From Euonymus europaeus (taxonomy: Eukaryota; Streptophyta; Magnoliopsida; Celastrales; Celastraceae), in NCBI GenBank assembly GCA_963580455.1, contig OY756958.1:11792501-11856500 (forward strand): DNA of 64,000 nt, written 5' to 3'. The position numbers were made by a program, and so were the translations under genes. This document shows positions 1 through 10,691 of this stretch, in pieces (within the stretch, counting starts at the first letter, position 1; each line of letters opens with the position of its first letter). The notes below the pieces were generated by a model. It was not told the DNA's origin and did not search any database. It saw only the letters and a program-made list of their open reading frames with translations.

Positions 1-125
1 AAACCGTTAAAAGCTACTCTATAGAGAGAGTTTAGCAACATCGGACCATAAAAGTTGCTCGGTGTACAGTTTTTATTGTTATTCTATGTTAAATTTTACA
101 AGTATAAGCTTCCTAGATTATTTCG
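1..125 (+). repeat. Partial monomer at window start
   Basis: This is the 3' three quarters of a monomer cut by the window edge. It has the GTGTACAG and ATGTTAAATTTTA variants seen in the L type, the twelfth monomer of the following 13-monomer repeat. In the next two repeats, the monomer occupying this place is at 2,045 and 4,124. Confidence 0.85.
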
Positions 126-352
126 ATGCCAAAACCCCACCTTTCTATGACAAATGGACAAAACCGTTTAAAGCTCCTCCATAGAGTGAGTTGGGCAACT
201 TCGGACTATCAAAGTTGCTCGGTGTACACTTTTTATTGTTCTTCTATGTCAAATTTTACGAGTATAAGCTTTCTAGATTATTTCGATTCCAAAACCCCAA
301 CTTTCTATGACAAATGGACAAAACCGTTTACAGCTACTCCATAGAGATAGTT

Positions 353-380
353 GAGCAACTTCGGACCATAAAAGTTGCTC
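353..380 (+). other. Inverted repeat inside the monomer (9-bp arms, 10-nt loop)
   Basis: GAGCAACTT at 353-361 is the exact reverse complement of AAGTTGCTC at 372-380, with the 10-nt spacer CGGACCATAA. The same arrangement recurs in a large share of monomers through the window. In an RNA the stem could extend outward by G-U pairs. Monomers with TGTGCAAC on the left have either a single mismatch or, in domain II, a matching change to TTGCAC on the right. The dyad could extrude as a cruciform or be a protein site. Function is not shown by the sequence. Confidence 0.75.
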
Positions 381-381
381 G

Positions 382-389
382 GTGTACAC
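382..389. other. 8-bp palindrome GTGTACAC beside the inverted repeat
   Basis: A perfect self-complementary octamer lies 2 nt downstream of the right arm of the inverted repeat and is present in most monomers. Some types break it (GTGTACAG or GTGTACAT, for example in the copies around 2,000 and 1,340). Others carry GTTTAAAC, which is again palindromic. Its role is unknown. Confidence 0.7.
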
Positions 390-2204
390 TTTTTATTGTT
401 CTTCTATGTCAAATTTTAGGACTATAAGCATCCTAGATTATTTCGATGCCAAAACCCCAACTTTCTATGACAAATGGACAAAAACGTTAAAAGCTCCTCC
501 ATAGAGAGATGTGTTCAACTTCGGACTATCAAAGTTGCTCGGTGTACACTTTTTATTATTCTTCTATGTCAAATTTTACGAGTATACGCTTCCTAGATTA
601 TTTCGATGTGAAAACACCAACTTTACAAGACAAATGGACAAAAACGTTAAAAGCTCCTCCATAGAGAGAGTTGAGCTACTTCTAATCATCAAAGTCGCTC
701 GGTGTACACTTTTTATTGTTCTTCTATGTCAAATTTTACGAGTATATGCTTTGTGGATTATTTTGATGCCAAAATCCGAACTTTCTATGACAAATGGACA
801 AAAATATTAAAAGCTCCTCCATAGAGACAGTTGTGCTACTTCGGACTAGCAAAGTTGCTCGTTGTACACTTTTTATTGTTATTCTATGTCAAATTTTACG
901 AGTATAAATTTCCTAGATTATTTCGATGCCAAAAACTCAACTTTCTATGACAAAAGGACAAAACCGTTTAAAGCTCCTCCATAGAGTGAGTTGAGCAACT
1001 TCAGACTATCAAAGTTGCTCGGTGTACACTTTTTGTTGTTCTTCTATGTCAAATTTTACGAGTATAAGCTTCCTAGATTATTTCGATGCCAAAACACCAA
1101 CTATCAATGACAAATCGACAAAACCGTTAAAAGATACTCCATAGAGAGAGTTGACAATTTCGGACCATAAAAGTTGCTCGGTGTACACTTTTTATTGTTA
1201 TTCTATGTCAAATTTTACGAGTATATGCTTCCTAGATTATTTCGATGCCAAAACCCTAACTTTCTATGACAAATGGACAAAACCGTTTAAAGCTACTCCA
1301 TAGAGAGAGTTGAGCAACTTCGGACCATAAAATTTGCTCGGTGTACATTTTTTATTGTTCTTCTATGTCAAATTTTACGACTATAAGCATCCTAGATTAT
1401 TTCGATGCCAAAACCCCAACTTTCTATGACAAATGGACAAAAACGTTAAAAGCTCCTCCATAGAAAGAGTTGTGCAACTTCAGACTATAAAAGTTGCTCG
1501 GTGTACACTTTTTATTATTCTTCTATGTCAAATTTTACGAGTATAAGCTTCCTAGATTATTTCGATGCCAAAACCCCAACTTTCTATATTAAATTGACAA
1601 AACCGTTTAAACCTCCGCCAGAGAGAGAGTTGTGCAACTTCGGACTATCAAAGTTGCTCGGTGTACACTTTTTATTGTTCTTCTATGTCAAATTTTACCA
1701 GTATAAGCTTCCTAGATTATTTCGATTCCAAAACCCCAACTTTCTATGACGAATGGACAAAACCGTTTAAAGCTACTCCATAGAGAGAGTTGAGCAACTT
1801 CGGACCATAAAAGTTGCTCGATGTACACTTTTTATTGTTATTCTATGTCAAATTTTACGAGTATAAGCTTCCTAGATTATTTCGATGCCAAAACACCAAC
1901 TATCAATGACAAATCGACAAAACCGTTAAAAGCTACTCCATAGAGAGAGTTGAGCAACTTCGGACAATAAAAGTTGCTCGGTGTACAGTTTTTATTGTTA
2001 TTCTATGTTAAATTTTACGAGTATAAGCTTCCTAGATTATTTCGATGCCAAAATAACAACTATCAATAACAAATCGACAAAACCGTTAAAAGCTACTCCA
2101 TAGAGAGAGTTGGGCAACTTCGGACCATAAAAGTTGCTCGGTGTACAGTTTTTATTGTTATTCTATGTCAAATTTTACGAGTATAAGCTTCCTAGATTAT
2201 TTCG

Positions 2205-4283
2205 ATGCCAAAACCCCACCTTTCTATGACAAATAGACAAAACCGTTTAAAGCTCCTCCATAAAGTGAGTTGGGCAACTTCGGACTATCAAAGTTGCTCG
2301 GTGTACACTTTTTATTGTTCTTCTATGTCAAATTTTACGAGTATAAGCTTTCTAGATTATTTCGATTCCAAAACCCCAACTTTCTATGACGAATGGACAA
2401 AACCGTTTAAAGCTACTCCATAGAGAGAGTTGAGCAACTTCGGACCATAAAAGTTGCTCGGTGTACACTTTTTATTGTTCTTCTATGTCAAATTTTAGGA
2501 CTATAAGCATCCTAGATTATTTCGATGCCAAAACCCCAACTTTCTATGACAAATGGACAAAAACGTTAAAAGCTCATCCATGGAGAGATGTGTTCAACTT
2601 CGGACTATCAAAGTTGCTCGGGTTACACTTTTTATTATTCTTCTATGTCAAATTTTACGAGTATAAGCTTCCTAGATTATTTCGATGCCAAAATAACAAC
2701 TATCAATAACAAATGGACAAAAACGTTAAAAGCTCCTCCATAGAGAGAGTTGGGCAACTTCGGACCATAAAAGTTGCTCGGTGTACACTTTTTATTGTTA
2801 TTCTATGTCAAATTTTACGAGTATAAATTTCCTAGATTATTTCGATGCCAAAAACTCAACTTTCTATGACAAAAGGACAAAACCGTTTAAAGCTCCTCCA
2901 TAGAGTGAGTTGAGCAACTTCAGACTATCAAAGTTGCTCGGTGTACACTTTTTGTTGTTCTTCTATGTCAAATTTTACGAGTATAAGCTTCCTAGATTAT
3001 TTCGATGCCAAAACACCAACTATCAATGACAAATCGACAAAACCGTTAAAAGATACTCCATACAGAGAGTTGACAATTTCGGACCATAAAAGTTGCTCGG
3101 TGTACACTTTTTATTGTTATTCTATGTCAAATTTTACGAGTATATGCTTCCTAGATTATTTCGATGCCAAAACCCTAACTTTCTATGACAAATGGACAAA
3201 ACCGTTTAAAGCTACTCCATAGAGAGAGTTGAGCAACTTCGGACCATAAAATTTGCTCGGTGTACATTTTTTATTGTTCTTCTATGTCAAATTTTACGAC
3301 TATAAGCATCCTAGATTATTTCGATGCCAAAACCCCAACTTTCTATGACAAATGGACAAAACCGTTTAAAGCTACTCCATAGAGAGAGTTGAGCAACTTC
3401 GGACCATAAAATTTGCTCGGTGTACATTTTTTATTGTTCTTCTATGTCAAATTTTACGACTATAAGCATCCTAGATTATTTCGATGCCAAAACCCCAACT
3501 TTCTATGACAAATGGACAAAAACGTTAAAAGCTCCTCCATAGAAAGAGTTGTGCAACTTCAGACTATAAAAGTTGCTCGGTGTACACTTTTTATTATTCT
3601 TCTATGTCAAATTTTACGAGTATAAGCTTTCTAGATTATTTCGATTCCAAAACCCCAACTTTCTATGACGAATGGACAAAACCGTTTAAAGCTACTCCAT
3701 AGAGAGAGTTGAGCAACTTCGGACCATAAAAGTTGCTCGGTGTACACTTTTTATTGTTATTCTATGTCAAATTTTACGAGTATAAGCTTCCTTGATTATT
3801 TCGATGCCAAAACACCAACTATCAATGACAAATCGACAAAACCGTTAAAAGCTACTCCATAGAGAGAGTTGAGGAACTTCGGACAATAAAAGTTGCTCGG
3901 TGTACAGTTTTTATTGTTATTCTATGTTAAATTTTACGAGTATAAGCTTCCTAGATTATTTCGATGCCAAAACACCAACTATCAATGACAAATCGACAAA
4001 ACCGTTAAAAGCTACTCCATAGAGAGAGTTGAGCAACTTCGGACTATAAAAGTTGCACGGTGTACAGTTTTTATTGTTATTCTATGTTAAATTTTACGAG
4101 TATAAGCTTCCTAGATTATTTCGATGCCAAAACAACAACTATCAATAACAAATCGACAAAACCGTTAAAAGCTACTCCATAGAGAGAGTTGGGCAACTTC
4201 GGACCATAAAAGTTGCTCGGTGTACAGTTTTTATTGTTATTCTATGTCAAATTTTACGAGTATAAGCTTCCTAGATTATTTCG
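2205..4283 (+). repeat. 13-monomer HOR, copy 2 (2,079 bp, rearranged inside)
   Basis: It starts with the same A, B, C order as copy 1 and has the same overall length, but the middle is reshuffled. After C comes an M-like monomer with AATAACAACTATC (2,685), so D and E are missing. H occurs twice in a row (3,164 and 3,324) and L occurs twice (3,804 and 3,964). Losses and gains cancel, leaving 13 monomers. This is the pattern expected from out-of-register exchange within the array. Confidence 0.75.
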
Positions 4284-6840
4284 ATGCCAAAACCCCACAT
4301 TTCTATGACAAATAGACAAAACCGTTTAAAGCTCCTCCATAAAGTGAGTTGGGCAACTTCGGACTATCAAAGTTGCTCGGTGTACACTTTTTATTGTTCT
4401 TCTATGTCAAATTTTACGAGTATAAGCTTTCTAGATTATTTCTATTCCAAAACCCCAACTTTCTATGACGAATGGACAAAACCGTTTAAAGCTACTCCAT
4501 AGAGAGAGTTGAGCAACTTCGGACCATAAAAGCTGCTCGGTGTACACTTTTTATTGTTCTTCTATGTCAAATTTTAGGACTATAAGCATCCTAGATTATT
4601 TCGATGCCAAAACCCCAACTTTCTATGACAAATGGACAAAAACGTTAAAAGCTCCTCCATAGAGAGATGTGTTCAACTTCGGACTATCAAAGTTGCTCGG
4701 TGTACACTTTTTATTATTCTTCTATGTCAAATTTTATGAGTATAAGCTTCCTAGATTATTTCAATGTGAAAACACCAACTTTACAAGACAAATGGACAAA
4801 AACGTTAAAAGCTCCTCCATAGAGAGAGTTGAGCAACTTCTAATCATCAAAGTCGCTCGGTGTACACTTTTTATTGTTCTTCTATGTCAAATTTTACGAG
4901 TATATGCTTTGTGGATTATTTTGATGCCAAAATCTGAACTTTCTATGACAAATGGACAAAAACATTAAAAGCTTCTCCATAGAGACAGTTGTGCAACTTC
5001 GGACTAGCAAAGTTGCTCGGTGCACACTTTTTATTATTATTCTATGTCAAATTTTACGAGTATAAATTTCCTAGATTATTTCGATGCCAAAAACCCAACT
5101 TTCTATGACCAAAGGACAAAACCGTTTAAAGCTCCTCCATAGAGTGAGTTGAGCAACTTCAGACTATCAAAGTTGCTCGGTGTACACTTTTTGTTGTTCT
5201 TCTATGTCAAATTTTACGACTATAAGCTTCCTAGATTATTTCGATGCCAAAACACCAACTATCAATGACAAATCGACAAAACCGTTAAAAGATACTCCAT
5301 AGAGAGAGTTGAGCAATTTCGGACCATAAAAGTTGCTCGGTGTACACTTTTTATTGTTATTCTATGTCAAATTTTACGAGTATAAGCTTCCTAGATTATT
5401 TCGATGCCAAAACCCTAACTTTCTGACAAATGGACAAAACCGTTTAAAGCTACTCCATAGAGAGAGTTGAGCAACTTCGGACCATAAAATTTGCTCGGTG
5501 TACATTTTTTATTGTTCTTCTATGTCAAATTTTTGGACTATAAGCATCCTAGATTATTTCGATGCCAAAACCCCAACTTTCTATGACAAATGGACAAAAA
5601 CGTTAAAAGCTCCTCCATAGAAGGAGTTGTGCAACTTCGGACTATAAAAGTTGCTCGGTGTACACTTTTTATTATTCTTCAATGTCAAATTTTACGAGTA
5701 TAAGCTTCCTAGATTATTTCTATGCCAAAACCCCAACTTTCTATAACAAATTGACAAAACCGTTTAAACCTCCGCTAGAGAGAGAGTTGTGCAACTTCGG
5801 ACTATCAAAGTTGCTCGGTGTACACTTTTGTTGTTCTTCTATGTCAAATTTTACCAGTATAAGCTTCCTAGATTATTTCGATTCCAAAACCCCAACATTC
5901 TATGACAAATGGACAAAAACGTTAAAAGCTCCTCCATAGAGAGAGTTGTGCAACTTCGGACTATCAAAGTTGCTCGGTTTACACTTTTTATTGTTCTTCT
6001 ATGTCAAATTTTACGAGTATAAGCTTCCTAGATTATTTCTATGCCAAAACCCCAACTTTCTATGACAAATGGACAAAATCGTTTAAAGCTCCTCCATAGA
6101 GTGAGTTGGGCAACTTCGGAATATCAAAGTTGCTCGGTGTACACTTTTTATTGTTCTTCTATGTCAAATTTTACGAGTATATGCTTGCCTGATTATTTTG
6201 ATTCCAAAACCCCAACTATCAATAAGAAATGGGCAAAACCATTAAAAGCTACTCCATAGTGAGAGTTGAGCAATTCCGGACCATGAAAGTTGCTCGGTGT
6301 ACACTTTTTATTGTTCTTCTATGTCAAATTTTACAAGTATATGCTTTGTGGATTATTTTGATGCCAAAATCCGAACTTTCTATGACAAATGGACAAAACC
6401 GTTTAAAGCTACTCCATAGAGAGAGTTGAGCAACTTCGGACCATAAAAGTTGCTCGGTGTACACTTTTTATTGTTATTCTATGTCAAATTTTACGAGTAT
6501 AAGCTTCCTTGATTATTTCGATGCCAAAACACCAACTATCAATGACAAATCGACAAAACCGTTAAAAGCTACTCCATAGAGAGAGTTGAGGAACTTCGGA
6601 CAATAAAAGTTGCTCGGTGTACAGTTTTTATTGTTATTCTATGTTAAATTTTACGAGTATAAGCTTCCTAGATTATTTCGATGCCAAAACAACAACTATC
6701 AATGACAAATCGACAAAACCGTTAAAAGCTACTCCATAGAGAGAGTTGGGCAACTTCGGACCATAAAAGTTGCTCGGTGTACAGTTTTTATTGTTATTCT
6801 ATGTTAATTTTTACGAGTATAAGCTTCCTAGATTATTTCG
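4284..6840 (+). repeat. HOR copy 3 expanded to 16 monomers (2,557 bp)
   Basis: Order A to J is kept, matching copy 1 at +4,158 bp for about 1.5 kb. The K position is then replaced by new types. N begins ATTCCAAAACCCCAACATTC and has CGGTTTACAC. O (6,041) has GTTGGGCAACTTCGGAATATC. P has AATAAGAAATGGGC and TTCCGGACCATGAAAG. An E/B-like monomer starts at 6,361, and L and M close the unit. A 3-bp loss sits near 5,424 (TTTCTGACAAATGG). This is the first appearance of the N-O-P series that dominates the next 35 kb. Confidence 0.75.
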
Positions 6841-8758
6841 ATGCCAAAACCCCACCTTTCTATGACAAATGGACAAAACCGTTTAAAGCTCCTCCATAAA
6901 GTGAGTTGGGCAACTTCGGACTATCAAAGTTGCTCGGTGTACACTTTTTATTGTTCTTCTATGTCAAATTTTACGAGTATAAGCTTTCTAGATTATTTCG
7001 ATTCCAAAACCCCAACTTTCTATGACGAATGGACAAAACCGTTTAAAGCTACTCCATAGAGAGAGTTGAGCAACTTCGGACCATAAAAGTTGCTCGGTGT
7101 ACACTTTTTATTGTTCTTCTATGTCAAATTTTAGGACTATAAGCATCCTAGATTATTTCGATGCCAAAACCCCAACTTTCTATGACAAATGGACAAAAAC
7201 GTTAAAAGCTCATCCATAGAGAGATGTGTTCAACTTCGGACTATCAAAGTTGCTCGGTGTACACTTTTTATTATTCTTCTATGTCAAATTTTACGAGTAT
7301 AAGCTTCCTAGATTATTTCGATGTGAAAACACCAACTTTACAAGACAAATGGACAAAAACGTTTAAAGCTCCTCCATAGAGAGAGTTGAGCAACTTCTAA
7401 TCATCAAAGTCGCTCGGTGTACACTTTTTATTGTTCTTCTATGTCAAATTTTACGAGTATATGCTTTGTGGATTATTTTGATGCCAAAATCCGAACTTTC
7501 TATGACAAATGGACAAAAACATTAAAAGCTCCTCCATAGAGACAGTTGTGCAACTTCGGACTAGCAAAGTTGCTCGGTGTACACTTTTTATTGTTATTCT
7601 ATGTCAAATTTTACGAGTATAAATTTCCTAGATTATTTCGATGCCAAAACCCCAACTTTCTATGACAAATGGACAAAAACTTTTAAAGCTACTCTATAGA
7701 GAGAGTTGAGCAACTTCAGAACATAAAAGTTGCTCGGTGTACACTTTTATTGTTATTCTATATCAAATTTTACGAGTATAAGCTTCCTAGATTATTTCGA
7801 TGCCAAAAACCCAACTTTCTATGACAAAAGGGCAAAACCGTTTAAAGCTCCTCCATAGAATGAGTTGAGCAACTTCGGACTATCAAAGTTGCTCGGTGTA
7901 CACTTTTTGTTGTTCTTCTATGTCAAATTTTATGAGTATAAGCTTCCTAGATTATTTCGATGCCAAAACACCAACTATCAATGACAAATCGACAAAACCG
8001 TTAAAAGATACTCCATAGAGAGAGTTGTGCAACTTCGGACTATCAAAGTTGCTCGGTGTACACTTTTATTATTCTTCTATGACAAATTTTACGAGTATAA
8101 GCTTCCTAGATTATTTCGATGCCAAAACCCCAATATTCTATAACAAATTGACAAAAACGTTAAAAGCTCCTCCATAGAGTGAGTTGAGCAACTTCAGACT
8201 ATCAAAGTTGCTCGGTGTACATTTTTTATTGTTCTTCTATGTCAAATTTTACGAGTATAAGCTTCCTAGATTATTTCGATGCCAAAACACCAACTATCAA
8301 TGACAAATCGACAAAATCGTTACAAGATACTCCATAGAGAGAGTTGAGCAATTTCGGACCATAAAAGTTGCTCGGTGTACACTTTTTATTGTTATTCTAT
8401 GTCAAATTTTACGAGTATAAGCTTCCTAGATTATTTCGATGCCAAAACCCTAACTTTCTATGACAAATGGACAAAACCGTTTAAAGCTACTCCATAGAGA
8501 GAGTTGAGCAACTTCGGACCATAAAATTTGCTCGGTGTATATTTTTTATTGTTCTTCTCTGTCAAATTTTACGACTATAAGCATCCTAGATTATTTCGAT
8601 GCCAAAACCCCAACTTTCTATGACAAATGGACAAAAACGTTAAAAGCTCCTCCATAGAAAGAGTTGTGCAACTTCGGACTATCAAAGGTTCTCGGTGTAC
8701 ACTTTTTATTATTCTTCTATGTCAAATTTTACGAGTATAAGCTTCCTAGATTATTTCG
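6841..8758 (+). repeat. Irregular monomer series A to I with an extra Q type
   Basis: The order is A, B, C, D, E, then a new type Q (AAAACTTTTAAAGCTACTC, TTCAGAACATAAAAG) at 7,641, then F, G, a J/F hybrid at about 8,119, G again, H and I. The second G indicates a local back-step of about two monomers. Q is found after E in every later copy of this series. Single-base losses occur in T-runs near 7,747 and 8,065. Confidence 0.7.
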
Positions 8759-9718
8759 ATGCCAAAACCCCAACTTTCTATAACAAATTGACAAAACCGT
8801 TTAAACCTCCGCCAGAGAGAGAGTTGTGCAACTTCGGACTATCAAAGTTGCTCGGTTTACACTTTTTATTGTTCTTCTATGTCAAATTTTACCAGTATAA
8901 GCTTCCTAGATTATTTCAATTCCAAAACCCTAACATTCTATGACAAATGGACAAAAACGTTAAAAGCTCCTCCATAGAGAGAGTTGTGCAACTTCGGACT
9001 ACCAAAGTTGCTCGGTTTAAACTTTTTATTGTTCTTCTCTGTCAAATTTTACGAGTATAAGCTTCCTAGATTATTTCTATGCCAAAACCCCAACTTTCTA
9101 TGACAAAAGGACAAAACCGTTTAAAGCTCCTCCATAGAGTGAGTTGCGCAACTTCGGAATATCAAAGTTGCTCGGTGTACACTTTTTATTGTTCTTCTAT
9201 GTCAAATTTTACGAGTATATGCTTGCCTGATTATTTTGATTCCAAAACCCCAACTATCAATAAGAAATGGGCAAAACCATTAAAAGCTACTCCATAGTGA
9301 GAGTTGAGCAATTCCGGACCATGAAAGTTGCTCGGTGTACACTTTTTATTGTTCTTCTATGTCAAATTTTACAAGTATATGCTTTGTGGATTATTTTGAT
9401 GCCAAAATCTGAACTTTCTACGACAAATGGACAAAACCGTTTAAAGCTACTCCATAGAGAGAGTTGAGCAGCTTCGGACCATAAAAGTTGCTCGGTGTAC
9501 ACTTTTTATTGTTCTTCTATGTCAAATTTTAGGACTATAAGCATCGTAGATTATTTCGATGACAAAACCCAACTTTCTATGACAAATGGACAAAAACGTT
9601 AAAAGCTCCTCCATAGAGAGATGTGTTCAACTTCGGACTATCAAAGTTGCTCGGTGTACACTTTTTATTGTTCTTCTATGTCAAATTTTACGAGTATAAG
9701 CTTTTCTAGATTATTTCG
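8759..9718 (+). repeat. 6-monomer module J-N-O-P-EB-C', copy 1 (960 bp)
   Basis: Six monomers: J (AACAAATTGAC, CCGCCAGAG), N at 8,919, O at 9,079, P at 9,239, an E/B hybrid at 9,399 ending AGGACTATAAGCATCGTAG, and C' at 9,559 beginning ATGACAAAAC. The same six follow immediately at +960 bp. C' has lost a C (AAAACCCAAC), and the end has one extra T (AGCTTTTCTAG). Confidence 0.8.
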
Positions 9719-10678
9719 ATGCCAAAATCCCAACTTTCTATAACAAATTGACAAAACCGTTTAAACCTCCGCCAGAGAGAGAGTTGTGCAACTTCGGACT
9801 ATCAAAGTTGCTCGGTTTACACTTTTTATTGTTCTTCTATGTCAAATTTTACCAGTATAAGCTTCCTAGATTATTTCGATTCCAAAACCCCAACATTCTA
9901 TGACAAATGGACAAAAACGTTAAAAGCTCCTCCATAGAGAGAGTTGTGCAACTTCGGACTATCAAAGTTGCTCGGTTTAAACTTTTTATTGTTCTTCTAT
10001 GTCAAATTTTACGAGTATAAGCTTCCTAGATTATTTCTATGCCAAAACCCCAACTTTCTATGACAAATGGACAAAACCGTTTAAAGCTCCTCCATAGAGT
10101 GAGTTGCGCAACTTCGGAATATCAAAGTTGCTCGGTGTACACTTTTTATTGTTCTTCTATGTCAAATTCTACGAGTATATGCTTGCCTGATTATTTTGAT
10201 TCCAAAACCCTAACTATCAATAAGAAATGGGCAAAACCGTTAAAAGCTACTCCATAGTGAGAGTTGAGCAATTCCGGACCATGAAAGTTGCTCGGTGTAC
10301 ACTTTTTATTGTTCTTCTATGCCAAATTTTACAAGTATATGCTTTGTGGATTATTTTGATGCCAAAATCCGAACTTTCTATGACAAATGGACAAAACCGT
10401 TTAAAGCTACTCCATAGAGAGAGTTGAGCAACTTCGGACCATAAAAGTTGCTCGGTGTACACTTTTTATTGTTCTTCTATGTCAAATTTTAGGACTATAA
10501 GCATCGTAGATTATTTCGATGACAAAACCCTACCTTTCTATGACAAATGGACAAAAACGTTAAAAGCTCCTCCATAGAGAGATGTGTTCAACTTCGGACT
10601 ATCAAAGTTGCTCGGTGTACACTTTTTATTATTCTTCTATGTCAAATTTTACGAGTATAAGCTTCCTAGATTATTTCG
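9719..10678 (+). repeat. 6-monomer module J-N-O-P-EB-C', copy 2 (960 bp)
   Basis: Direct tandem duplicate of the preceding 960 bp with scattered substitutions: AATCCCAAC in J, CCCTAACTATC in P, CCCTACC in C'. The O monomer carries the palindrome GTTTAAAC nearby (9,975-9,982; equivalent 9,015-9,022 in copy 1). Parts of this module recur at 11,799, 14,200, 16,913 and 19,313. Confidence 0.8.
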
Positions 10679-10691
10679 ATGTGAAAACACC

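Larger units (their letters stand above)
286..445 (+). repeat. Representative 160-bp monomer (landmark copy)
   Basis: This copy is used to fix the monomer phase, which starts just after TTTCG at ATTCC/ATGCC. In order it holds: a CCAAAACCCCAAC box; TTTCTATGACAAATGGAC; the AAAACCGTTTA segment; a variable CTACTCC or CTCCTCC; a purine run ATAGAGATAG (usually ATAGAGAGAG); the inverted repeat at 353-380; the palindrome GTGTACAC at 382-389; a T-rich stretch; TATGTCAAATTTTA; and a variable segment ending in CTAGATTATTTCG. The last part carries the most useful type-specific differences (AGGACTATAAGCATC here, ACGAGTATAAGCTTC in others). Confidence 0.9.
126..2204 (+). repeat. 13-monomer HOR, copy 1 (2,079 bp)
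   Basis: Thirteen distinguishable monomers, named here A to M, start at 126, 286, 446, 606, 766, 926, 1086, 1245, 1405, 1565, 1725, 1885 and 2045. Diagnostic features: A has CCCCACCTTTC and GTTGGGCAAC; B ends AGGACTATAAGCATC; C has GAGAGATGTGTTCAAC; D has ATGTGAAAACACC, TTTACAAGAC and CTAATCATC; E has AATCCGAAC or a related start and GGACTAGC; F has GACAAAAGGAC and TTTTTGTTGTT; G has CAACTATCAATGACAAATCG and AAAGATACTCC; H has CCCTAAC and AAAATTTGCTC; I has ATAGAAAGAG; J has CCGCCAGAG; K, L and M follow. G has lost one base near 1,153. The next A monomer begins exactly 2,079 bp later. Confidence 0.85.

Noticed and set aside
382..389. GTGTACAC as a transcription-factor operator
   Set aside because: It repeats with the satellite and has no promoter or gene beside it. 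A regulatory role cannot be supported from this sequence.
10247..10462. Minus-strand reading frame of 71 codons, also at 24,481-24,696
   Set aside because: It is the antisense of the P and EB monomers, repeated where those monomers repeat. No domain or coding signal.
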